Below are positions 15,001-27,000 of a stretch of 43,696 nucleotides of DNA, piece after piece. The notes beneath the pieces were generated by a model. It did not search any database and was not told the DNA's origin. It was given only the letters and a program-made list of their open reading frames with translations. How positions within the stretch are numbered: position 1 is the stretch's first letter; each line of letters begins with the position of its first letter. The DNA comes from Rhodopirellula sp. SM50 (lineage in GTDB: Bacteria; Planctomycetota; Planctomycetia; Pirellulales; Pirellulaceae). The stretch covers positions 1 through 43,696 of the forward strand of contig NZ_NTFY01000146.1 of the NCBI RefSeq assembly GCF_002289565.1, read 5' to 3'. The position numbers and the translations under genes were made by a program.

Positions 15001-18000
15001 CCTCCGCCCCAGTCAAAGCCGACCTCGGCACACCCTATCGCTTCACCGCGAATCCACACACCGACACCCTCCAGCCCGGAGCCACCGATCGCTACACCTT
15101 CACGCTTCGAACCTCCGAACTTCGCTCGACCGCAACCGGAAAAGTGCTCGTCGGCATCACCGTCCAGTCCGATTCCGGCAGCGCACTGGAACCGTCGCTT
15201 CCTATCATTCCAGGACTCACACCACTCACGTCCAACCTGCAAACCGACCGCAGCTTCGCCCTCTACGAGATCGACCGTTTCGGCATGCAAATGCTGCAAC
15301 TCACCGGAGCGAATTCATCGACCACCGGCAGCTACACGATCGAACTTTCGATCATCGGCGACGTGAACACCGACGGCATCATCGACGCCCTCGATCAACA
15401 ACTCTTCGCCACCGCACTGGGTTCCACCACCGGCGACGCAACCTACCTAACCACCGCCGACATCAACACCGACGGAATCATCGACCAAACCGACGCCCGC
15501 CTGATCGGAATCAACTTCGGCTTCGCTACCAATCTGCCACCGACGGTCGCAACAACTGACGTGCTCACGCACGAGGATCTGGAGGTAGAGATCGCAATCG
15601 CCGGCTTGGGCGTTGATCCCGAAGGCGACTCAGTCAACTATCGCATCCAGAACGTCGAGCACGGAAGCGGCCAATCGTCCATCGATGGCGAATCCATCCG
15701 CTTTGTCCCCGACGCCGGATACTCGGGCCCAGCCAGTATCACACTTATCGCGGACGACGGATTCACCATGTCGACGGCTGCCGACGTGGCAATTCACGTC
15801 AGCGATGCGCCACTGGTGCATCTGAATTTTGTCAAGCGGAATCCCAAGCTTGACCTCGGCGACACATTTCAACTAGATGTGATCGGCGACTTCGCCGATC
15901 AGCGCGACGTCTTGCTGCCGAACTCGTACGTGCAGTTTTCATCGGTAGACCCCGATGTGGCGGTCGTTAGCGATCATGCGCAAATTAACGCCGTCGGAAA
16001 CGGATCAACGGTCGTTTTGGTATCGAGCCACGGGATTCGCGCTGCTACGGCAACGTCCGTGGGACAACCAGCAACTCAGACGGAAACCTTCTTGCATGCA
16101 CTGGGAATCGACGTGTTCCCGGAGGCGGTCGCACTCGAGGCAGATAGCGGTACACGGCAGTTAATCGTAACACTGGACGCGCAATTGCCGCTTACCGAGG
16201 CAGCGACCGGAACACGCTACTATGCCAGTAATGATGACGTGATCCACGTCAGCGAAGACGGATTGGTAACCGCGGCAAATCCAGGTTCTGCAGTCGTCAC
16301 CGTTGTCAACGGAAGTGCCGAGTCGACCATGGAAGTGCAGGTTAAGGAGCCCGTACAAGGACCAGCGACTATCGGAATCGATGGCGGCGTCGTAGCGGGG
16401 CCGGGTGGGATCAAAGTGCAGGTAGCTCCTGGAGCACTGGAAAAAGAAACCCCCATCTCGGTGACTCCTGTAGCGGAGTCGGACCTGCCCATACCAGTTC
16501 CCGATTGGCTGAATTATGCTGCCGCGATCGACCTTGACCTCGGCGAGGAAACTCTCAGCCAGCCTGTGCAACTGGCAATTCCCGCACCGTCAGGCCTTAC
16601 CCGCGGAACCGAGATCTTCATCTATCGCCCTGAAGAATTTGTTGATGACCAGGGGTCTACACATTCGCTGTGGCTCCAAGAAGAAATCGGGGTTGTCGGA
16701 GCGGACGGTTTGATTAGGACGACATCTCCGCCGCACAAGGGTGTCCTAAAGTCAAATACTTATCTCTTGGCATTCGCAACCGATCTGATTGTCCTGACAA
16801 CCCCTCTTCGCTGGGCAAGCTTTCTAGCTGGCGGAAGCGTTGGGGGCATACTCTCAGGCGTAATTGGCTGGGGTGCCCTTGGTGTCGGCGTGACTCTGCA
16901 CCTAGTTGGCCGGCACGCCGGAGTAATCAATTTGCCTACCGGTTACCGAGATTACGAACTCTTTAAACTCGCTCCCGCCGAGGACGCAAAAATAATCGCA
17001 AATGGAACAGTGCCAGTGCTGCCGGGAAACGACACATACGAACTAAGCGTAAGCCCGCTTCAACTCATCACGCCGCTTGACCAATACCGTCCCGCGATTA
17101 GCACAGTGGAGCTGGTTTTTGAAGGAGCAAAGCCATTCCTTAACATCAAAGGAGGTCGATTCATGGATCGCGCCGGACAAGTCGTTACAGTCAGTTTTCG
17201 TGAAGGTTCTCACGCTACTCAAGTTGGCTATGCGTCGCTGCAGAATAGTGTAGTCAAGGTGAAAGTGCCGAACACCGTGACGCTAGGAAACGCCGCAATC
17301 ACCGTCACGAAAGACGTGAAAGCCCCCGACGGAAACGTGGTTCCGCTGGAATCTAACTCAGCCTTCCTCGATGTGACGCCTCGGTTCTCTTTTGTGGCAT
17401 TGCCCACCAAAGGAAAGGTCGCAGCTATTGAGGCAAAACGCATGGCACCGTCCGAACGAGAAGCGTTTGCTGACATCAACGTTACCGCCGCAGCACCGAG
17501 CGCACTCGAATCGACACATGACAACGCCCGAGTATATGTGACGAGTCGGGCCGATGGCATCATATCCGTCATTGACGCGTTGGCCCTACACCAAGTTGAC
17601 GCTATCAACTTGCGGAAACAATTTCCAAACGCTACGCCGTTTGAGATCGCCATCGATCCATTTGATCAGTTCGCATACGTATCCGACTATATGCAGCCGT
17701 TGGTGTATGTCATTGACATTAATCCTCGTTCCCAGGCATATCATGAGTATGGTGCCATTAATGTCCCTGTGCAGTACGACACAAAAGTCGTTGGTGCTGG
17801 AACAGGGATCGGACTTCGCGGACTAGCTATCAGCAACGAAGGTGACGCACTGTTTGTCGCAGCACCGAATCGCAAGGGCTACTATTCCGATGATCCGACT
17901 AATCCGAAGCTCGATGCGACCAATCCACCTGGCCAAATCCACGTTTTCGATGCTCGGCCGGGCAGCGACGCGCCCTGGCAGCCATTGCAGGAGCCAATCG

Positions 18001-21000
18001 ACGTCGGAGACTTCCCGTGGGGCGTTTCATCCACCCCTGATCCGGCCGCCATGCTGGTAACAAACTTCCTGTCCGATTCCAAGGGCGTTCAGGTCATTGA
18101 GTGGATTGGTTCAAAGTGGGACGTCACACGAGAAATAGAGTTGAGCCTTGGAAAGATTCCAGACCCGACACGGAGACCGGAAGAATGGGGTGATCTCCCC
18201 GATTCTTTTGACGTTGATAATGCCCGCGAAATCGTCGTGACGCCAGACGGCAGATATGCATTCGTGACAGGTTACACGCTCCCGAGTGTTGCCGGTTCTG
18301 TGACAGTCTCCGGTTTAACTCCATCGGGCGGCGGAGCCTACAGCAGGCGACACGGTTATCGATTCAACAGTGGCCACTACGCAGGTAGCAACATCGGGAT
18401 TATCGCGGAACCTCTTGGTCTCAAGCCCAAGCTTGTAGCGGCAACGCGCCCGATCCCTCATGGCTTCCCCTCCAACCTTGGCATCACTGCGGATGGGAAG
18501 TACCTGCACGCGACTTACACGGGTGTTAGAGTCGCCACGAGCGATCCGAAAAAATCAGAGCATGGGGCACTATTTGTTTACGACGTACAGGAAATCGATC
18601 AGGAAATCGTACTTGCAAGTCAGGAGACTGTTTCCTTGCCGCCAAGCCTATTGCCCCCAGCCTCTTTTTTCGCAAAAGTGCCGATCCTATGGCGTCATCC
18701 GGTGAACGACATCGACATGGACGCTAACGGTGGCTGGCAGGCGTGGAAACCTGAAACGACGGACATGTTTGGAAACGTAATTCCTGAGATCCTGCAGTCG
18801 GCGAATTTGCCAATCGACGTTAATGCAGCTTTTCGCGTAGTACCTGGATCGTCAGACTTCTTCGTTGACTTTGAAGTGTATACAGAGCCTCCACGACCCA
18901 CGTCAGAAGCCAACGGTCCGATCAGCCTCGGTGGGAATGCTAAGGGAGTTGCGGTCAACCAAGACCTGCCGATCGTGAATCCAGAAACAACCGGGATCTC
19001 GGACTATTTCTTCGTTAGCGATGATGGATTCTTTGAGCTGTATGTTCGTAATGGTCGTAGCCGCTCTGGTTTGGGTGTGCACATCATTACTAGTGGACCT
19101 GCCTCCGAGTTTCTTGAACTTGCGGGTCAACCTTTACCCAAGTCAATAAAACTTGAGTTGCCGCCGGGCGGACCCGGGAAGTTGTTGCGATTTGACATGA
19201 AAGCATTGGCTCCAAAGTTGGCCCAATATGATGTCGATCAGTTTTTTGCCGCACAAATTCAAATCAAGGCCTACCCAATAACTGCACCCGACACGGTAGT
19301 GTTGGATAGTACGATGAACGTTCTTCGGTTCCTTTCTGTACTATCACCGGAAGGTCAAACGAATCACGCTTGGTTCCACAAGACGTTAGCGGACGGTGGC
19401 GGTGGATTCGCTCGGGAAAAAACGATCGAATACCATGTACCGTCGGATGTCCAATACTCATTCGACCCGTTCTTGCCCAACACATTTCAAGTTGATAGGG
19501 AAGTTCCCGGAGGGGACGGATATGTCACTTGGAAGTTCGATCCAGACACCGTCGCTTCGTTCGCAGGTCCAGATTCCATCTTCACCACGATATCGATTCT
19601 TGCTGATACTAATGGCGTCCCAATTGTGTTTCCAAACGCACTGGTAGGAATTGGCTATGCCGTCAATCCGACATCGTTGGGGCTGAATAAATCGCAGTTC
19701 ATAAATACGTTTGCAAACATTTTTCTACAGCTATTTGAAGACTATTCATCTGGTGAGCGTGAAATCAAGCTTATCGACTGGCGGCTTGGAACGCCAATCA
19801 CGATCACCCTTTCCGATTCGTTTCGACAGCGGTTCGATTCATTCCTTCCACCTGCTAATCTGAATCCTACCGCCTCCTACTTGGCCCAGCTTGAACTTAA
19901 AGTTGAGAAACTGTTTGACGATATCATGAACGCCGTTCAGGCTGACATCGACGCAATTAATCAAGCCGCAGGCCAAATTGTTGTAACACTTGTTGAAGGA
20001 TCCGGAGATGTTACAACGGCCTGGAATGTCGGAAGCGTTGCTGCCTTAGGTGACACGACCTTTGATTTCCTTCAGTCGCCCGGCCTGTTTTCCGGAATCC
20101 CAGGCGTGGCGCCTGCTGCTATGGAACTCAGCCTCGTAAACAGTCTTAATCAGGTCACTCTTGGAAGTATTTCGGTTTTCGCAGCCAATTTTGCGTCAAA
20201 AACCGTAGCGGCCGGCGCATTGGTCAAGAACCACGAGGTTGATCTGGTAACTGTGGCCGCAAACACTATTGTTCATGAGTTCGGTCATACGCTCGGCGTA
20301 CCGGAGGGCTACGTTTTCCGGAACGGAGAGCCCCGCAGCTTGTCTCCAGGCGATGTCATGGGAGGCGGCGCGCAACATCATGGTCTGGTCGATCGAGGTC
20401 TGGAGGGAGGTAATCTGAGTGCGGTACTCGCGGCGATGGGAGTAAAAGGGCCTACTGATAACAGACCCATGGAGGATGTTTACCGGTTTTTTGAATCTCG
20501 ATTCAAGGTGGGTGCCCTATCAACGATCGATGTGGGCTCTGGTCCAGTTATTAATGTTTCGGTAAGAGATCGCGTTCTACATTCGGCAGATTCGCTGCGG
20601 TTTCCTTCGGTCGTGGCTGATGGGCTGGGGAATCAGGTTGCCGAGATGGATGCCATTATAGAGAACAGAGGTCCTGACCCTCTCATTATCAACGCGGTTT
20701 ACTTTACCGATCCTACACAACACTTCGAGTTGCTAAATGTTGATTGGGTCGGTTCCGAAATTGCCCCCGGTGAACACGTCGTTGCGACGATACGATTCGA
20801 TCCGATCAATTCAGGAGATGAACGGTCGCAAATCGCCCTCCTAAGCAATTCACCGACCGAGCCGATGTATGAGATAGCCTTAGCGGGAACTGCGATCGCA
20901 GAAACTGGAAGGCTCGCTGTGTCGTCTACTCCCAATATCAATTTTGGCGGTCAAGACCTCGCAAGTATGCCGGCCACGATCGAGGGATTTGTCGAGGTTC

Positions 21001-24000
21001 AGAATATTGGATCGTCGACGTTGACAATCTATGACGTACGAGCGATTTCGGACGGCGATCATTTTGCAGTCTCTGTTGTTCCGGGTGGCATCACACTAAC
21101 GAGCCCCCGCATATTGGAAGCTGGCGAATCATTTCTGATTGATGTTGTTTTTTTCCCGGAGTCCATCGGTCTAAAACGCGGTACGCTTCAAGTCTTGTCT
21201 GACGATCCTGTTGATCCAATCTATTCGATGGCGATTGTAGGGACGGGCGTGTCGCAGAGCGAGGACAATTTGTCCGGCAGCGTTTATGTGGCTGTGAGCA
21301 CACAGGTAGACGACCAATTTGACGTGACGAGAAATCGCAGCGACACAAACGGAGTGTGGAAGGTACCGACACGTGAAGGAAGTGCGGTCGCAATCACCCT
21401 GTTTGATCCTGCAAGTGGGCTGATTGCGCGAGACTTTCTCGCTGAAAGCGATGATTGGGTAAGCTCCTCATTTATCTACCCGCTCTTTGTTCCCAGTATA
21501 GCCAACGACGCTGACGGCGACGGGCTTCCGGACGATATCGAATTTGTGATTGGCACCGACCCCGAAAACCGCGATACGAACGGCGACGGACTCGATGACT
21601 TCTTGTCGGTGAAGCAGGGCGTCGATCCGCTCGCTTCGTTCTACGGATCATCGATGACAGACAGCTCACTACTGCCGCTGCGTGCTGTCGTGTCGGGCGG
21701 CGAAGTCCCTAATTACAGCGAGATCGGAGGTGTTAATGATACGATTGCGTATGCACTCGCTACCAGCGAACCAAGCGTCGGAAGTGTGCTCGATGCGGCT
21801 ATCGACCAATGGAGCGAACTGACTGGCACTGCACAGACGTATCAGCTTGAAAGCGTTACTTTCTCCACGGCCGATCTACCGGGACTGCTGCTTGGGAAGG
21901 CGGACTGGAATAGCGACGGATCGCTTCATGTGACGCTTGACCGTGATGCCGGCGGCTACGGTTGGTTTGTTGATCCGACGCCAAGCACGCCGGATGAATT
22001 CGCGGATCAGATATCGCTCGGCGCGTTCCAAGCGTTTGGCGGTGCGGTACCCTCGGGGCACTTTGATCTCTTCACAGTAGTGGCCCATGAGCTAGGTCAT
22101 GGGATCGGATTGGCCGACCGGCTGCCGACTGATGGTGTCTTGATGAGCAGCCAGTTGTCGGCTGGCGTGCGGCGACTGCCTACAGCATCCGACTTGCTGG
22201 GACCGCGTATTAAGTTCCGCGGCGGGGCCTACACTCTGGCCACCGAATGGCTCAGTGCATCGCTGACGAATCCGATCGATACGTTTGATGTTAACGACAA
22301 TGGGAACGTTACGTCACTTGATGCGACACTGGTAATCGACGCTCTCAGTTCGCAAGATTCTGATGTGCTTTCGATCGCCTCTGCTACAACAAGTTCGCTG
22401 CGGTTTCTGGATGTTAGTGGTGATGGTCAGGTGACGCCGCTGGATGCATTGCTGGTGATCAATGAACTCGACCGGATGGTGAATCCCGCTACTGAGCCCG
22501 AGCTGGTGAATACGTTGCTGTTCAACCTGCAGCAGCAGTTTGATGCGACGCTGCCGAGTTCGCCTCCACCACTTCTCCCTGAGTCGGAGCCCAGCGTAGG
22601 CGTCGTCAATGGTAGCTTTGCGGTCGCCAACCCGACGGGCGCCGGTTTTGGCTGGGATACGGTTGGCAGTGGCGGCGTGATGAATGGCGTCTATCAGCTG
22701 GATGAAGATGCTGATTATCACTCCGGTATCACGCAGACGTTTGTCGTGCCGGCAGGTGCGCAATCGCTTCGCTTTACCATCGTTGATGCCGAACTGCAGG
22801 TGGAACCCGGTTTGCCTCCCGACGCATTCGAGGTCGCTCTTTTGGATACCAACTCTGGTGTGCCACTGGTGGCGACGATCGAAGGGCTCTCAACCAGCGA
22901 CGCGTTGCTTAACGTTCAGGGCTCGGGCAAGGCTTATACGGGATCGCATACCGGAGTTCCCGGATTGGCCAACTCGGGTGATCTCCTCACGCTCCAGCAG
23001 CCCGTTACCGTCCAGGTCGACTTGACAGGTGTGCCCGCGGGGACCGTGGCGACTCTGTTCTTTGACTTGCTCGGCTTTGGAGCGGTTGGCAGCTGGGTCG
23101 TGATCGATGACGTGTCTTTGGTTGGCGTGGATTTGCCGTTGGTCAATGTTTATCTCGATCCGGCAAGTGATTCCGGAATCCCTGGCGACAATCTGACCAA
23201 CCTTTCGTCTGTCACTCTGGTTGGAAGCACCGATCCACGTCAGACCGTCTTGCTCGATAGTGACGGCGACGGTTTTGATGACGGTTCGACTGTTGCGGAT
23301 AGCCTGGGGGCGTTCAGCTTCAATGATGTCGTCCTCGTCGAAGGCGATAACGTCTTCCGTGTGCAGGCAACCAACCAGTTCGGTAGCGACGAGAGTGATC
23401 TGACGATTCGGCTGGATGTTGCGCGGCCAGTGGGCGACCTGACGGCGCCCGTTCCGGGGACTCTGCTGAACGTTGATCCCGGCTCGATCGAAATTCAGTG
23501 GAGCGACTCGGGTGTCGCCGGACTGGACGTCGATTCGTTCGATGTCTCGGATGTCACCGTCGCGGGCGTTGCCGTCACCAGTGCCCTGCATCTCGGTGAG
23601 GGCCTGGTTCGCTACGACTATGATCATGCACTGGCCGATGGCCAAGTCGACGTGGTGATCGTTGCCGGTCAGGTTCTCGATCTGGCGGGGAATTCGAACG
23701 AGGCACGGAGCCAGTCGTTCCTGCTCGACACACAACGCCCACGCGTCGCCCTCGTGCTGCCCGCACCGAACAGCACCATTGAAACCGATCCGGGATACGT
23801 CGAGATCCAGTGGACCGACGACGGTCCGGCGGGCGTTGATGCGGCCACTTACGATACTGGTGATGTGGCGATCACCGGCGTCTCGGTGGACCAAATCGAG
23901 CCGCGGGGCAACGGTCTGATGCGTTACTGGTACAACGAAGCCGGTGAGTCACTGCCCGAAGGAGTCATCTCCGTCACCAGTGCCGTCGGTGCGGTCGCCG

Positions 24001-27000
24001 ATCATGCTTCGAACCAGAGCGTCGAGTTCGCCGCGTCGTTCACCTTTGCCCCGGTTCGTAATCAGCACCCCGTGCTGACCACGATCGGGGATCAGTCGGT
24101 CGACGAACAGACCTTGTTGACCTTCACGGCCTCCGCGACTGACGATGGTCTGCCCAATAACACACTGACTTTCAGTCTCCAGGGCACGGTGCCGGTCGGC
24201 GCCGACATCGAGAGCGATACGGGCGTGTTCACTTGGACGCCAACCGAATCCCAAGGCCCCGCCAACTTCACCTTTGACGTGGTTGTCACCGATGGCAAAT
24301 TGTCCGACAGCGAAACGATCACCGTCACGGTTCGGTCCACCGATGGACCGACGTTAGATGTCCATCTCCATCCGGCCAGCGATTCGGGAATCATCGGCGA
24401 TGATCTGACCAACATCACTCCCGTCACCCTGGTCGGTTCGACCGATTCACTCCTGCCCGTCCTACTTGATACCGACGGCGACGGATTTGATGACGGATCG
24501 ACCGTTGCCAACGAGCTGGGACAATTCAGTTTCACCAGCGTGGCGCTCGTCGAAGGAGCGAACCAACTGAGGGTCCAAGCAACGAATGACCACGATACGA
24601 CGGCAGCGTCATTGACCGTTCAATTGGACACCCTGGCTCCCGAAGGAACGCAAAGCGATCCGCCCTACGGTGCTTACCTGCAGACCGAGCCGGGATTTGT
24701 CGAAATCGAGTGGACAGACGCCGGAGAAATCCTGACCGATACGTTTGACGCTGGCGACATCAAGATCGCCGGTGTCGATGTCGACCGTGCCGAGCCCGTC
24801 GGCAATGGAAAGGTGCGTTACTGGTACAACGACGACCAAGAAACACTCTCCGAAGGCGTGATTGATGTGACCATCGTCGCCGGACAAGTCAGCGATCGGG
24901 CCGGCAACACCAACGAAGAATCCAGCGGAGTCTTCACCTACGATCCGCTGCCGCCCGCCGGTAACCTGATTCATCCGAGCGAAGGATCGTTGATCAATGT
25001 CGATGATGGGTACGTCGACATGACTTGGTTCGATTCAGGGGCAGCAGGACTCGATCCATCCTCCATCGATGCCGACGATATCGTTATCACGGGGGTCACC
25101 GTCGATCAAGTGGTGCCGCAATCGGCCGGGGTTTATCGGTACTTCTATGATCGTGACGGTCAATCGTTGGCGGACGGAATCATCAACGTCACGCAAGTTG
25201 CCGGTCAAGTCGCGGACCACGCCGGCAACACCAATGCGACGATCACGCAGTCGTTCACGCTCGACACCCAACCACCGTACGCTGAACTCGTCGCACCAGT
25301 GCCGGCAAGCACGATCGCAACCGATCCGGGTTACGTCGATGTGCGCTGGTCTGATTCCGGACTGGCCGGAGTCGATATTGCAACGATCGGCAACGATGAT
25401 TTGAAGATCACCGGAGTCTCGATCGATTCGGTCGAATCGCTTACCGGAAACGTGATTCGTTATTGGTACGACCGAGACGGCGAGACGCTGCCGGCGGGCA
25501 CGAATGATGTGGTTGTGAGAGACAATGTGGTGGCCGACCGTGCCGGAAATCAAAATGCCGTCGCGACTTGGAGTTTTGACGTCGAGTCGACGCCTCCGCA
25601 AGCGACCGATGTCACCGATCGAGTTCATGTCCAATTCTATGGAATCCGATACAACCGCGTTACGCGATCCTACCTGTTCTTCGGAGAAGTCACCAACACG
25701 TCCGATACGCCGCTCGCCGGTCCCATCCGACTGTACTTCAACAACCTGACTCCCGTGGGCGCGGAAGTGGTCGGCGCCCAAATTTCAGAACAGGGCATTC
25801 CCTACTTCGACATTACCGAATCTGTCGGTGACGAACAATTGGATCCCGGCGAAACCTCCGCGTCGATGCCGTTCCAAATTCGAAGCACGGGAGCATTCGA
25901 CTTTGATCCGATCCTGACCGCCTTCGTCTCAGAACCGAATGTCCCAGAGCTGGTTCTTTCGGCGTCGCTACTGGCCAGCGGCCAGAGCGTTGATGTCACG
26001 CTGAGCAATGGGCCGGCTGTACCGAACGATCGCATGGGGCTGTTCCTACCCGGCGCCGACGACGACTCGCCGATCGATTGGGCTTATCTGGATGGCACAC
26101 AAACGCTGCCGGATTCTGGCGTCTCGGATGCCTCGATCACCTTCACTGCTCCGCCCAACGATGGCAGCTATGAGTTTCGATTGATCTCATCCGGTGTCTC
26201 CGTGGCAACGAGCCAGTTGCTGATGGTCGCGGAAATACCCGCGATCGCGCCCACGCTGATCGACATCGTTCGTCACGCTCCGTTGGCCGAGTTCACCAAC
26301 GCGGACGAATTGGTCTTTCACGCAACGTTTGACTATCACTTCCGCGATCTGGAATCGTTGGCCTTCCGCGCAACGGGGGCTTCCACCGCGGGAGTGACCG
26401 ACGTCATGGCCGTCCAAGGGACGGGCGAAGCGGTATACCAGGTGCGAGTGTCGGGAGGCGACTTGGCATCCTTCAATGGTGAAGTCGGCATCGAGATCGA
26501 CCAACCGCAGACGGTTCAGCAGGCGTTTGCGATTGCGGTTGTCGAAAGCGATCCATTTACCGGCGAGACCTTTATGGTTGACAATCTGGCCCCAACGATC
26601 GAGAGCGTCGCCACGGACGACGACCAGAGCAGCGTGGTGCGATCGGTGATCGTTGCCTTCGACTCTGAAGTCGATGTCGATGCCGAGACATTTCAGATGC
26701 GAAACCAAGACGGCAACGAGGTTCAGATCCTTCAGTCGAGCACACTGGTCGACGGAAAGACCCAATCACGAATCACGTTCGCCGGTTCAATGGTTGACCA
26801 AAGCGGTTCGCTGGCCGATGGAATCTATGTGCTGACGACACTCGACACTCGCGTTTGGGACAAAGCCGGAAATCTGCTTGACGGCGATCGGGACGGCGAG
26901 TCCGGCGCCGCTGCGGTAGACGAGTTCTTCCGTCTATTTGGAGATTCTGACGGCGACCGAGACGTCGATGGCCAAGATTATGGGCGATTCGGTCTGACGT

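Noticed and set aside
14195..15530. RHS toxin or immunity system
   Set aside because: Few YD units, no core-junction motif, no variable C-terminal toxin and no small immunity gene following.
22890..23894. 334-codon minus-strand frame
   Set aside because: It is antisense to the lectin-like and Ig-like region with clear domain motifs on the + strand. No family is recognisable.
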